A stretch of 64,000 nucleotides of DNA from Epiperipatus broadwayi (GCA_028023455.1 JAQFVV010012416.1:3081594-3145593), one strand, 5' to 3'; positions 37,625-49,230 are shown, counted from the stretch's first letter. Made by a program: numbers and translations. The notes: a model not told the origin generated them from the letters alone.

Positions 37625-37945
37625 TACTCAAATAAAATATAGAAAGATACACAAGACAAGATCAAAAACAAAATATATGGGTGTGAGTTCAAACAAGTAT
37701 CATTGATTTTATGGATAGAATTAAGAGACTGGAGTTGAGTTGGACATATTTCTAGAAGATATGATAGTAGATCAGCTGAAATCCGAATTTCATGAAATTT
37801 AAAAGACCTAGAAGGAGACCACATGGGAGATGGAGGGGTGAAATAAGGAAGTCGCTGAGGTGATGTAGACAATAAAGGTTAGAGATTAGAGAAACTGGAT
37901 TATACTTGCACAGACATTCATTCTGCAGAGGAATAATAATAATTG
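37625..37945 (+). pseudogene. RTE-like ORF2 C-terminus, copy 2
   Basis: Broken frames read IKNKIYG, then IELRDWS and VGHISRRYD, then KRPRRRPHGRW and GEIRK, matching the RKLxWxGHxxRR...GRPxxRW end of RTE-like polyproteins; three or more stops or shifts. Ends in ATA triplets. More of the protein is kept here than at 16409 or 38270. It lies directly after the Tx1-like element, which may have landed beside it. Confidence 0.7.
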
Positions 37946-38269
37946 AAAATGAAATATTAAATCACTTCACATATAAACTTAATACACTGCAATTTTTTCA
38001 TTTCATTAATTTATTCAAACTAACAATTTTAACTGATCAGCAGTCTTTCTTCTTCAGAGTAGTAAATACATAAACATTTAAAAGAACAACATTATTAGCA
38101 GAGAAACAACTATTATATTTGTCTGAAAGTTTGTAAAGATGGACTTCTACATATAATCATATGCTAGACTATTTCCATCATCTAAAATTAATTGTAACTA
38201 TCTTAAAGTTCAAACTTGAAACTTTTCAAATACATTCAGCTGTTACTGATAACATATATAATTATTACA
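37946..38269. other. Unassigned sequence between RTE-like relics
   Basis: Near 38025-38072 the minus strand has CUCUGAAGAAG followed by hairpin-like sequence and UUAAAAUUGUUAG, a pattern like retroelement ribozyme ends but lacking GAAA; listed among rejected items. Confidence 0.35.
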
Positions 38270-38445
38270 TAACATAATAAATTGTAAAAGACCCAAAAAG
38301 AGACCACATGTGAGATGGATAAAATAAGAAAGTGTGTAGGGGTGATGTGGAGAAGAGAAGCTAAAGATCAGAGAAGATGGATTGAACTTGGAGACACCTT
38401 CATACAGCAGTGGATTGATAATGATTGTTGATGATGATGATAACA
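38270..38445 (+). pseudogene. RTE-like ORF2 C-terminus, copy 3
   Basis: KRPKKRPHVRW, a one- or two-base loss, then KIRKCVGVMWRREAKDQRRW and IELGDTFIQQWIDN, followed by a (TGA)n tail. Less decayed than copy 2. Confidence 0.75.
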
Positions 38446-38935
38446 CAATGTTTTAAGTTGTATTATTTTTCTCTCTTTCAATTAATTGTTGCTGTTACAC
38501 AATAGTATTGTCACTAGCCAAGGAACGTTTTATTTAAATAATTAAATATTTAAAATAAAGGAATTTTAGAAAAATAATTAATTCTAGATGATAGACATAA
38601 TATAATCATATGTATAGCTATATGTAAAAGTGGCCTAAAATTAATTAAATTATACCTAAACCCAAAATTTAACACATGACATTTTATCTAAAAAATAAAT
38701 AAAATAAAATCATAGTTTAACTACTCTTTAATGTTAAATAAAATTGCATACATATTCATAGCAGCAGTATATCTGCTTATATCAATTTGAATCACAGGCA
38801 AATCAAACTTAATTTTTTTTTGTCAGGTTTAGATTTTTTTTTATGTAGCTGACTTATTAAAAAAACTAACCCAATTAATCATATAATATTGATCAGTAAA
38901 TGGGTATCTAGCTATGCTGTATTTAAACCAATAAA
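38446..38935. other. Unassigned AT-rich sequence
   Basis: Nothing recognised. Confidence 0.5.
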
Positions 38936-39410
38936 CATCACATGATCACCATTTCTTATGCTTGTTTATAACTGTTATTAAAACATGCAAAAACTCACTA
39001 TATGTATTGCCACACTGCAAGCTAAAGTAATCAATGGATGCCAGAAGGCTTGTGCAAAGACACCAAAATGTATGGGTACTGAACTGAGTTCAGACCTATA
39101 TGACTATATAAACTGATGATCTTGGATTGAAAATATTAAGGTGTTTTCAATTTAAGACTCATAGTTTTTGTAGTTAAGTAGAGATAAAAGGTGGCTACTC
39201 GAGGGTTGCTTTAGATCCTAAGATCTAGGTGCAGTGCTCTCAGATCCAAAGCTCCTCACTGACAAAGGCCACAAGGCAGAAAAGGGATATTGGATGAGTA
39301 GACCTAAGATAGGGATTTTATGCACAAGTGTTTTGGCATCCATTGATTACTTTAGCTTGCAGTGTGGCAATACATATAGTGAGTTTTTGCCTGTTTTAAT
39401 ATGCTATATT
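38936..39410. mobile_element. Family C foldback element, copy 1
   Basis: Arms of about 82 bp (38977-39058 and 39320-39400) are almost perfect inverted repeats, reading caaaaactcactatatgtat at one end. The stretch aacatcacatgatcacc upstream of the arm is also shared with copy 3 at 55257, so the unit extends further left. The interior holds one copy of the cctaagatctaggtgcagtg word (minisatellite unit in copy 3) and a degenerate ribozyme motif at 39255. Confidence 0.8.
39255..39292 (+). ncRNA. Degenerate hammerhead motif, family C copy 1
   Basis: CUCA, CUGACAA (G8 changed), stem II GCC/GGC around ACAA, then GAAA. The GCC/GGC pair replaces AGC/GCU of the copies at 55809 and 56121, a paired change supporting stem II. 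Sequence after GAAA has lost stem III. Confidence 0.45.
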
Positions 39411-39684
39411 TAACTAAAGAGCAAAACAATAATGAAAGGTCACCCAATACTTCATCACCAGGCAAGTGCACTGAATAATGCTACAATAAGATATTGCTAA
39501 AAGAGTCTTTGCCTGGTAATGAGCTATTTAACTACAATTTAGCTTTATGCACACAATATTTTTTAGTATTCAAATATTTTGTAATTATAAGGAGCTTGAA
39601 CTCAGATTTTCAAACTCCCCACAACTATTTACTCCATCTTATACAACTGATAGACTTGACCACATACATGTGAAAAAGATAAAT

Positions 39685-39739
39685 GATCTCCAATATATGT
39701 ATTTCATGATGAACTAGCACTCATCAGTAGGTCCAGAAC
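39685..39739 (-). ncRNA. Hammerhead ribozyme motif, family B copy 3
   Basis: Minus strand: UGGACCUA, CUGAUGA, stem II GUGCUA/CAUCAU (one mismatch), GAAA, stem III AUA/UAU, UA, UUGGAGAUC. Core complete; stem I CCUA/UUGG carries one mismatch. Confidence 0.7.
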
Positions 39740-40032
39740 ACCATTTTCCACATATATATACATTCAGTGTTCAAGTTAATTCTGCACATCTAAATATTTA
39801 AATGGACATAATAACATCCTATGTTTGAGGGGTCAGAATGAGTTAAAATCAACATAGATATGATAATAATAATACTGACATCAGCAAGGGTTTTGAGTTC
39901 GTCCTCGGATTTTCAATGATATGAATGACTGAAGAAGTAGTGTGGAGAAGATTGAGCTTGTCTGTTAAAATTTTAAGATTTGCTATCTTAATATAAACTG
40001 AGCACTGATTGTATATATGTATGGGAAATGAT

Positions 40033-40087
40033 GATCTGGACCAATTGATGAGTGCTGCTTCAGCATGAAACACGTAGATTGGAGATC
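40033..40087 (+). ncRNA. Hammerhead ribozyme motif, family B copy 4
   Basis: Plus strand: GAUC, UGGA, CCAA; UUGAUGA (C3 changed to U); perfect stem II GUGCUG/CAGCAU with CUU loop; GAAA; CACGUAG; AUUGGAGAUC. One core change and an extra base before stem I suggest an inactive copy. Outer GAUC/GAUC helix intact. Confidence 0.65.
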
Positions 40088-40211
40088 ATTTATCTTTTTC
40101 ACATGTATGTGGTCAGGTCTATCAGTTGTATATAATGAAGTGGTTAGTTGTGGAAGCTTGAAAGTCAGAGTTAAAGTCCCTTATAATTATATACGTATTA
40201 TGTTTAGTATT

Positions 40212-41299
40212 ACATATATTTAAATATTCAAATATTTAAAATAAGAATAAGCAAAAAAAAAAAAAAAAGTTGAAAAATATTTCCAAATTAATATTTTATT
40301 TGAAAGTTATATTTTATTGTGAAATATTTTCCATATTTTTAGGATCGATTTTTAAATTTTTTTTATTACAATAATTATTCAGTTTGACAAGTAAAATATA
40401 GAGTAAAAGTAAATTGATATTTTCGGGAATTAATTTTCGTAAAAAAAAGTGATTTTGATAACAAAGAATATACATTACAAATAGAAAAACAGTAATAAGT
40501 CAATATAGAATTACAAGAATCAATTAAATAATATCCAATGTATTGATAGTAATCATTTAAAAGTAGTTTAAACTATTACAGGAAATCAGAATATTTAATT
40601 GTAATTTTTAGAAACCATAATATATGTTAAAATGTTTTGACAATTAAAATTATATGGCAAGAAATGTAGAAATCATGATATATTAATGTAAAAGCATAAT
40701 AGATGTATTTGTTAAACTTTAAATTGAACATAGCTCAATGTATATGTAAACAAAGGGAGTAATTATTAATTAATGAATAATTATATTACAATGGCGACTA
40801 ATGAATATATTAATTAACGTTTAAATAAATTTGAATGGATATCATTTTAAACCATTATGCAAAATATATTTTTTTATTATTATTGTGGCAGCTGTAAGAC
40901 ATAAAAATATGTCTTTCAGAAATAAGCTCTTTCTTTTGTAGTCATGAAGTACTGCCATTAATCCATGCAAATATAACAGCCACTCGAATTATATTACTAC
41001 CGTAAATGGTGACTGACATGATCTCAAAACATGAATATTTAGTTATGTGATAGCTTATCAAAAATTATTTTATTTCAACAAACCCATATGCCAATCAAGG
41101 CAGAATCATAAACTCATGTTAAAAATCTTAATTAAGAAATCAAAATGTTAAAATATGCATTAAATAGGTGAAACATAAATTTTTAAAAAAAGATAACTGA
41201 AAAAGAAAATTATTTCTAAAATACATGTATTTTGCAGAGCAATGATTTTCACAAATTATGACAGCCATAGAGGAAATGACTGGAACTTATATTGCATTA
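40212..41299. other. Unassigned AT-rich sequence
   Basis: A run at 40255 and scattered AT words; nothing recognised. Confidence 0.5.
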
Positions 41300-41560
41300 G
41301 ATTCTAAAATCTAGGTGCAGGGCTCTCAGATCCAAGGCTCCTCACTGATGAAAATCACAAGCTAGAAACTAGTCTGAGAGATATTGGATGAGTAGGCCCT
41401 AGATAGCAATTTTATGCACAAACCTGTTTGCATCCATTGATTACTCTGGCTTGCACTGAGTGGCACTACTACATGAAGAGTTGATCCTCTATGTATCACT
41501 CTGGCTTGCACGGAATGGTGCTACTGTATGGAGAGTTTATACTCTATGTATCTCTTCAAA
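41300..41560. mobile_element. Family C element, copy 2, 3' part
   Basis: Holds one minisatellite-type word (tctaaaatctaggtgcaggg), ccaaggctcctcactgatg, tatgcacaaacctgtttgc and the right arm ccattgattactctggcttg. The terminal part of the arm is duplicated (ctctatgtatcactctggc / actctatgtatctcttc). Left arm absent. Confidence 0.7.
41341..41378 (+). ncRNA. Hammerhead ribozyme motif, family C copy 2
   Basis: CUCA, complete CUGAUGA core, 13-nt stem II region ending AAGCUA, GAAA, CUAGUC, UGAG. Stem I CUCA/UGAG pairs fully, stem III is the self-complementary ACUAGU, and the cleavage site is UC. Stem II is weakened (AAUC in place of AAGC). Best core of the family. Confidence 0.65.
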
Positions 41561-42728
41561 TTTCTTTACATTTAATTCCAGATTTTATAATCTATTTATT
41601 ATATAATTAATGTTTAATATTTGCTGAGGCTAGATTATCAAACAATTGACAACTAATTATATTGCTAGCTGCATTCCAATATATTTCTGTAGAGAAGGTT
41701 CTATTTAGAAGCTGGAAAGAAATAAACAGATAGTTCTAGTTCACAACACAAATAATTCAGTAGTTCTTTATAAAACTTGTAATCACCTACATGAACTAGA
41801 TGCCACATGTATATTGTTAGATTCATTAGGTGCAGTGTATAGACTTAATAAAAATTCATTATATGAAAGTATGAGCTTTGTGATGTAGTAGTAGCTAAAA
41901 ACTGATTTTGAATCCTAGAAAAACAAATTTTTTTCAACCTAACTAACCATCAGCAGTACTTAGTAAACAGACATTTAGCTATTATTAATTAGAGAGTAAA
42001 ACTGGAATGAAAAAAAAGCCTTTACAATCCAGAAATTGGCAAGTCTAATGATATATTTAATTCTTACTGTTTTTTTATGCAACTGAGAGGATATACATCT
42101 TGCAGCAAGCCTGCTGTAAGCTATTTTATCTTTAAATGATGAATGAGCTAGTTGAAGTTGTTTTATACTTAAGTGATGAACAAAAAGATAAACATAATTA
42201 CAGGAAAAATGAAATATTTTTTTTATTTTATTAATCTCAAAATAGAAAAATTTAACAAACCCCCCCCCTTCCAAAATTCAAAATGTTTAACACACATTTA
42301 GTAATTAGTATTTCACTTATTGAATTTGGAAACATAGAATTGCTTATCGACCATGTTGCATTTATTTCTATCTATGTAATTGGATTATTGGGATCTCAAT
42401 AATGTCATGGAGATTTAAGTGTTTGACCTTTCTAGTTTACTTGATGAGTGAATGTTATTCCAAAATGTATCAATATTGTTTATTAAGTGGAAAACAATAA
42501 ACAGAATTAGCATAGAAAGATCAAAGACATTTTAAAATCATAGATTTTTAAGACATAAAAAAAATTGCAATGATGAAACAATGCTAAATATATATAATAA
42601 AAAAAACAATTAAAAAGTTGATGAAGAATATTGTACCACTTCATAATAACAGCTGATCAAACAATGGATTCCTGTCATTAAGTGAATACTAAATTCTTTT
42701 CTTCTTCCTTGTTTTGCTGTCTTCATAT
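41561..42728. other. Unassigned AT-rich sequence
   Basis: A 9-base C run near 42261. The 99-codon minus-strand frame at 41975-42274 has no recognisable domain and is treated as chance. Confidence 0.4.
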
Positions 42729-42942
42729 ATAATACTGATTTTCAAAAATGTTACATTTTTTACTTTTCAGCAAAAAAAACATTTATAAAATAATTAATGT
42801 ATTTTAATGTTTTTATTTTTATGTGTGTTCAAATTTTGTAGCTCTGATGAAGACTGCATGGTACAGTTGAAACTGTAATCAATAATAAAAGTTTTTTTTG
42901 CTGAAAAGTGAAAAGTGTAAGATTTTTGAAATTCAATATTAT
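42729..42942. mobile_element. Inverted-repeat element around a family A hammerhead
   Basis: Arms of about 54 bp (42729-42782 and 42889-42942) are reverse complements with a few differences; both contain acttttcagcaaaaaaaac or its complement. Between them lies the motif at 42837-42880. The word aagtgaatact occurs at 42680-42690 and directly after the right arm at 42943-42953, a possible but displaced target duplication. Confidence 0.75.
42837..42880 (+). ncRNA. Hammerhead ribozyme motif, family A, best core
   Basis: GUAGCU, CUGAUGA, stem II GACUG/CAGUU (five pairs including one G-U) with loop CAUGGUA, GAAA, then CUGUAAUC. All core residues are intact. The 3' side differs from the GCGCUC/AGCU seen elsewhere in family A, so stem I is not convincing in this copy. 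Confidence 0.55.
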
Positions 42943-42953
42943 AAGTGAATACT

Positions 42954-45383
42954 GCTGTTAAATGAACTAAGTTTTTTTTTTAAATTCATGATTGCATATA
43001 ATAGAGAAAAGATACTTTACTAATATTATGTATTAAGTACACAATAGGACTACAGTTATAATTCAGTAACACCACAAAAGAAAAATATTCTATAATATTG
43101 AAATATATATTTTTATGCTTACAATGGGGGATGAATACAAAATTAAAAACAAACGTAAGATTTGAAACATTAATACACTTTTCATTTACCTATTAATTAA
43201 CCCAACATTCTTTTAGATATTATCAAATTTCTAATCCCTCTTTATTTTTCAAGAATTAACAATAACATAATGTCTACAAGTATATTACTTTAATTACTAA
43301 TTAAACAGAAAATATAATTTCATATTCTTAAATCTAAACCTAGTAGTTATATAAAAATAGAATTTGACTATATGTAATTTACTTTAAAAAAATTGTTTAC
43401 AAATTTTCTTGTTATCACAAGCATACACAGTAGATGCCAATTAGTTAATACAAAAAAATATGTATACAGTATATAAAACATAATAACTTTATAAAATTTG
43501 AAAAATTGATAGTAATATGTAAAAATGCATGAATGTTGGAAAGAGAATGTAAAAAAAAAAGTAGTAATTTGCTTAATATTCAGACTTAAATGTTGAACTT
43601 AAATTGAAGAAATGGTGATCGTGTGATTGTAGAAACATTAGTAAAGTAGCAATATCACATAGTTTTAAAAAAAAAAACATCATTGAAAAACTCACTGAAT
43701 GATAAATATTTAGGCACATTCCGAAATCACAAATTCAATGTATTTGTTATTGTTAATGATGCCAATTAATCTAGAATTTATTTATTTAAACAATATATAT
43801 ATATAAACTTTTACATTTCAGTTACATTTTCCATCAAGAGATAAAACTACTAATCTGATTTTGGCAGTGAGTAAATAAATCTGGTAGCCATCTTTGTTTG
43901 TTTTATTACTGTATTTTTAATGGAGTTTGATTATAAAAAGTGAATAAACTTTTTGTAATTTCAATTAACTATCTGTGGCACTGAACCTTAATCAAAGCCT
44001 GGAAAGTAAGTGTTGTTTTATTTAAAAAATAATTTCTAAGCATAGGGGGGACTACTGAGCGGAGAGTGTGTGCCAATTTTTATAGAACGTGTAAACAGTA
44101 GTTGACTTCCGCAATATTTTATAAGTATACTGCATATATGTCAACTAATAAGTTTCAGTGTTACAGGTAGTTAAAATTGGTATTTATTAATGATTTATTG
44201 TTTATTATCAAAAATTATATAAATGTTTTGAACATTTACACAGAAAAAGTAAATGTTTATATAATTTTACGGAAAAATAAAAAGGAAAAGATTTTCAAAT
44301 TATTTATTATCAAATATAAGGCTTTAATTATTTATTTTGCATTTTTTAAATTTAAAAATATTTAAATATAGACATTCATTACATTATTGATGCAAAAGAC
44401 AAAGCAAGTATTCAAAACTTTTATTTTATTTGAAAATGCTTTAAAATATACTTTTCACATTAGACTAGTATTACATATATGATTAAAATACATTTAAAAA
44501 AAAAAACACTAAAAAAAAAAATCTGAATATTAACTTTCAATTTTAATCAAAAATGCTTTATTGCAAGAAGATGTTATTTTAAGAGAACTACTAACAGAAA
44601 GAATTATATGAGTCATCTTTATTGTGAGATGCTATTTCAGAGAGAATAGTTACACTAGTGTTAAAGATTTTGGATTAATATAACATACATAGCATTCAAA
44701 TTTATTCTAATCTCTATTCATTAATATTAAGTAACTTAGGTAATTTTTAAAAAAATATTCAAATATTAATTGATAACAATAATTCACATTTTAAAGAGAG
44801 GTTTAGATATAAAAACTGGTCTTTGTCAGCAAATGACTTCTTGTATGAGTGTTTATGACTTAAAATTTTCACTAAATATTAATATGAAAAAACTTCAGTA
44901 ATATCCAAATTAAAATTGATTGCATTCTGTCAAATAACAAAAACAGTAAACAGAATATAACTGAAAAATAGCATTAATACTATGTTAAGCAAAACATCAC
45001 GTTTTTCTCAGTTTGCATTTAACATTTGCGTTAGAAGCATAATTCATTCTATTAATTTTACTTCAGAATCTTGTTTATACATTATATTGGGTTCAAACTA
45101 TCTATTTTACACGTAGTCTCTTTCTGGGTCTTTTACAATTTCTTGAAATTCAATTTCAAACTTGTGTTATTATAAAAATTGATTAAAATAGCTCCAAGTT
45201 AAGAGCTATTATTTTGTGTTCATCTTACAAAAATATTTTACTAAATTTCTATGCTTAAGTTTAAAAGATGAATTTTTCTTAGCCCAAAATTGGATAGTAT
45301 TCAGAAAAAAGTTTTATATTATGGGTTACTTACAAATAAATATATATATATTTTTTTCCTTTTCGTTTGTATTTGGGATAAAA
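42954..45383. other. Unassigned AT-rich sequence
   Basis: No element or gene recognised. A short G run near 44045 and numerous A runs. Confidence 0.5.
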
Positions 45384-45504
45384 TAGCAAACGTTTTTAAC
45401 ATCTGCAACAGAAAAGGTTTTAGTATTTTCTTAGTAAAAATAAATTAATTCATACTAAGAAAATAATAAAACCCTTTCGATTGCGGATGTTAAAAATGTT
45501 TTGC
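45384..45504. repeat. Inverted repeat, about 50-bp arms
   Basis: Left arm 45384-45435 (agcaaacgtttttaacatct ...) and right arm 45452-45504 are reverse complements with several differences, around a 16-bp AT loop. Probably a small MITE or a decayed palindrome. Confidence 0.75.
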
Positions 45505-46037
45505 TAAGTTATTAAATAAACAAATAATAATAATTCAAAGATCGAATTTTCAGTACGTTTAGATTTTATTGATTGTAAAAAGTTTACGATAGTGAGACAA
45601 TGGTTTTTTTTTTTTAATTATGAAAATTTACACAAAATTATATTTATAAATAATAGAATTACAGAAAAAAATTAAAAAATTTACTCAGTTATTTTGTGAC
45701 TTCAGGATAAATGTCTAAACTTCAAACTGAGAAAAATTATGACTTAGCGATATTGTTATTGAAATACGTCACTTCCCCTTACTCCAACGACACATTATCT
45801 TTCGAACAATAATAATTCACTATTAATTATTATTGTCATTACCAAATTGCACTTATATAAAATTATTGTCATTGTGAAAGAATGTTTAATGAATGGGATA
45901 ATTTTTTGAGAGAACATGGAACTCAAAGGACATCAACAAAATAAACAGAAAAAAAAGTCAAATTAGCTTGAAAATGCATGCCCTTTTACTTATACAGATA
46001 AACTTTTAATCACGTCAAACATTAACAGAATTTAGAA
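45505..46037. other. Unassigned AT-rich sequence
   Basis: Nothing recognised. Confidence 0.5.
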
Positions 46038-46262
46038 GATTTAAAAAATATGTGATGTTGATGTAATGAGATATGGCTACTACTTTATCAAAATCAGAAA
46101 TCTCTCAGCTACTATGACCAAAAAAACCTGTTGGCCACCTTACTCCGTTTCACACATACTATTTTTTTCCAGTATTTTTCTCTATCCTGCTCCATCCCAT
46201 TTCATGTGATGATGTGATATGCCATCTAGTGTGCACTTCAATAATTAGAGATTGCTAGATGA
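46038..46262 (+). repeat. Dispersed repeat F, copy 2
   Basis: Shares atctctcagctactatg, aaaacctgttggccacctt and ctgctccatcccatttc with the minus strand of 56262-56520, and the first two with 20030-20075. GC-richer than its flanks. No intact ORF. Confidence 0.65.
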
Positions 46263-47390
46263 ATGTAAACATCTTCAGATCATTTTCTGTATTTTTTTTT
46301 CAAAAATGAGAATTTAAATTTGGAAAGAATGCAAATACATGCATCCAGAAAATCTCTTTAAATCTCTTTTATATATCAAGCTGAAAACTTGAAATTCAAT
46401 ACAGCCTAAGATTTTGAATCCAAGTCAAACTGCTTAAACAATTATATAGATCTCAATCCAGTTCAAGAACTATACATTTTAGTAGTTTCAATTCACCAAA
46501 TTCCCTAACATAAACAATATAAGACAAGAGCAGTCTAAAGTAAAAAGTTGCGATTATCATATTGTTAAAACTGGAAAGTTTTGTGATTTGTTATAATTAA
46601 GATTTTTAAAACATGGCACAAATGATTTTAAAAAAGATGACAATAACAAGATGAAATAGAAAAAAATGAATGAATTCAAATAAAGATGGTGTTAAAGAGC
46701 AAAATTTTAAACCCGCCATTGCTGAAAAATAATTTCCAATTCCCTTATATAGTGAAACCATAAAGGAGAAACCATTGTCATTTAGCCTATTAAATTCTGA
46801 GTTGTGAAAAAGATCTGATCACTTTCTCATTCCACCAATGTTGAACAGTAAGTTATGTTGTCTATGAATTGTCTACTTAAAAAAAAATCCTATCATTATG
46901 TAAAACCTGAAAAAAAAGATAGTGTCAGTCATTTCCTTTACTTTTTTTCCGGATTTAATTACTAAGAATGGATATTATTTATTAAAAATTTTAAATTTTG
47001 TAAATATATTTTCCATTTGGTAGCTTTGTTTCTTTTAAATAATATCAAGAAAATGCTTCAAAATTAATAAGTATCTGCTCCTTCTTTCATTTCTTTTTTA
47101 AATTTTCAAAAGTTTTTAGGAACAAATATTAATTTGAAAACTCATCCAATAAACAGATTTCAGTTTTGCCTGAAACATTTAATACAAAATTTCTTACAAC
47201 TAATCAATAATTAAGAATAGAGATCATTAAAACCTAAATATTTTAAGTAGTCTTATTTTTATAATTTTTTTCCTAATGAATAAAGCAATTTAATATTTTT
47301 ATTATATATAAAAAAAGGATTAAAGCGACATCTGCTTTATTTCATTGAATGATTTTTAAAAAATTAACTTATTTAAAGACTTATAATATA
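46263..47390. other. Unassigned AT-rich sequence
   Basis: Nothing recognised. Confidence 0.5.
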
Positions 47391-47440
47391 TGAATTTTTT
47401 CTGCAGTACAGGCAAAAGTCTGTACTGTAGAAAAAATTCA
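47391..47440. repeat. Short perfect-like hairpin
   Basis: Twenty-base arms tgaattttttctgcagtaca and its near complement around a 10-base loop (ggcaaaagtc). Confidence 0.8.
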
Positions 47441-47479
47441 CATATTAAAATATAGTACTGTAAGGTTTTCCCATCCCTC

Positions 47480-47790
47480 ATATTTGTATGTAAATGGATT
47501 ATGTCCTGTACATGAGGGGTCAGAGTGACTTACGTTCAACATGGGTAGGATGAGAAGGTTGGCACCAATGTGGAGTTTGAGCATTTCATCATCAGATTTT
47601 CTATGAAATGGACAGCTGAAGAGTTGTGGAATGAAGTGGATTGAAGCATGTCCATTAAAGTATGAAGATTGGCTATCTTAATATAAAGTGAGCATTGATT
47701 GTATATATATATATGGGAATGATAATCTGGACCAACTGATGAGTGCTGATTTAGCATGAAAAATGAATACTGAGGATTATTTATCTTTTC
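47480..47790 (+). mobile_element. Family B element, copy lacking its left arm
   Basis: Matches the centre and right half of 39571-40202, including gaggggtcagagtgact, ttggctatcttaatataaa, gagcattgattgtatata and the ribozyme. The terminal arm beyond 47800 is lost. Confidence 0.7.
47724..47778 (+). ncRNA. Hammerhead ribozyme motif, family B copy 5
   Basis: AAUC, UGGA, CCAA, CUGAUGA, stem II GUGCUG/UAGCAU with AUU loop, GAAA, AAUGAAUA, CUGAGG, AUUAU. Core and stem II intact with one G-U pair; stem III and the 3' strand of stem I have diverged, while outer AAUC/GAUU can still pair. Confidence 0.65.
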
Positions 47791-48147
47791 AACATTTAGT
47801 AACTAACACAATCTCAATTTTCAAATACTTACTGTATTATTAGAAAGTTATTTTCAAAAATTAAAAAAGAATGATAAATAACAACTTTAAATATTTTAAT
47901 CAGATAAACTAAAAAAAAGAAATTTGGTGAACTACATAATTAATTTTGCAAAAACAAAATAATTTATTTTTAAAAATCAAATCTTAAAAATTTTAAAATA
48001 TACTTAAACGAAAATTTTTCGAACTTAAAGTTTTAAATACATTAATTAAAGTAATTTGTTTTGAAATCTATATTAAATAATCTAAATAAATTAAAAAATA
48101 ACAGTCTTCTATTTTAAAAAGAGCCCATTAATTTCAATATATATACA
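47791..48147. other. Unassigned AT-rich sequence
   Basis: Nothing recognised. Confidence 0.5.
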
Positions 48148-49068
48148 CAACAAACTACATGTAAATTTCTTTATAAATTTTGATTTATTATATGAACTAT
48201 TAATATTATAACATACAAAAATATACTCCAACAAAATGGAGTATATGTTTGCACATTATAATAGTTCATATAATATTTACTAAGGCTGTAACCTTTAGGA
48301 ATAAACGTCTGAAAAATTCGGAGGTAGGGACCTCTACATGTCTTAGCCACAAGCTTATGCTAGGAAGAAAAGAAGGAAACCTTCTTTACTTCAACCTACT
48401 TTTATATATGAATAGGTGAAGCTGAAGTAGTTAGATCTAAGAGTGTGAAGCTATTCAATACTTCACTAATTAAGTCCACAATTCTTATTATACATTAATA
48501 CTCGCGAAATCTTACGATTTATGAGTCAATGGAAAGATCTTATAGTAAGAAATCTATTACAATAATTTAAAGTTGTAATTATAAATTTTATTAAACGCAC
48601 ATTATTATATTAAGTAATATTTACTAAGGCTGTAACCTTTAGGAACCTTTAGGAATAAGCGTCTGAAAAATTTGAAGGTAGAAACCTCTACAGGTCTTAG
48701 CCACAAGCTTACGCTAGGAAGAAAAGAAGGCAACTTTCTTTACTAAATCTACTTTTAAATATGAATAGGTGAAGCTGAAGTAGTTAGATCTAAGAGTGTG
48801 AAGCTATTCAATACTTCACTAATTAAGTCCACAATTTTTATTATACATTAATACTCGCGAAATCGTACGATTTACAACGAGTCAATGGAAAGATCTTATA
48901 GTAAGAAATCTATTACGATAATTTAAAGTTGTAATTATAAATTTTATTAAATGCATATTATTATATTAAGTAATATTTACTAAGGCTGTAACCTTTAGGA
49001 ATAAGCGTCTGAAAAATAGTTCATATAATAAATCAAGATTTATAAAGAAGTTTGTGTGTGATTTGTTG
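48148..49068. mobile_element. Foldback element split by a tandem-array insertion
   Basis: Arms 48148-48200 and 49016-49068 are inverted copies, reading acaacaaactacatg ... ttattatatgaactat on the left. Between them sits the array at 48272-49015, which duplicated 14 bp of the host element. Without the insertion the host would be a simple foldback of about 165 bp. Confidence 0.75.
48272..49015. repeat. 344-bp tandem repeat, 2.1 units, with target-site duplication
   Basis: Units start aatatttactaaggctgtaa at 48272, 48616 and 48972, giving lengths of 344 and 356 bp; the second unit has a 10-bp internal duplication of aacctttagg. The third stops after about 45 bp. A 14-bp direct repeat atagttcatataat flanks the array (48261-48274 overlapping the first unit start, and 49016-49029). 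Units contain gacctctacaggtc, a self-complementary segment, and actcgcgaaatc. Related single or palindromic copies lie at 21076 and 49231. Confidence 0.85.
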
Positions 49069-49230
49069 ATAATATATTAAAAAATCTAACATTGTATTTG
49101 AAAAACAAAAATTAAAATTAACAAAAAAAAAATCTTTTTTTTTTTTTTACAATTAAAGGAAAATAAAAATATTAAAAATTATACCATTCAATAAAATATT
49201 TCAAAATAATTTATACAATAAATGGTAGTA
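49069..49230. other. AT-rich spacer
   Basis: Long A and T runs only. Confidence 0.5.

Larger units (their letters stand above)
39571..40202. mobile_element. Family B foldback element with two opposed hammerhead motifs
   Basis: 632 bp. Arms of roughly 170-190 bp (about 39590-39770 and 40005-40190) are inverted copies of each other and each holds a hammerhead motif, so the two ribozymes point away from the centre on opposite strands. Flanked by a 9-bp direct repeat tttagtatt at 39562-39570 and 40203-40211. Long arms and 9-bp duplication would fit a Mutator-like MITE, whereas the ribozymes fit retroelements. An open frame at 39849-40073 on the minus strand is partly conserved at 47536-47757. 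Confidence 0.75.

Noticed and set aside
38020-38075. Minus-strand CUCUGAAGAAG...UUAAAAUUGUUAG resembling a retroelement ribozyme end
   Set aside because: GAAA box absent and stem II not convincing.
48272-49015. Possible hammerhead on the minus strand of the 344-bp unit (CUGUAGA, GGU/ACC, GAA)
   Set aside because: A6 is changed, three extra bases separate stem II from GAA, and no UH plus stem I follows. gacctctacaggtc is simply a hairpin.
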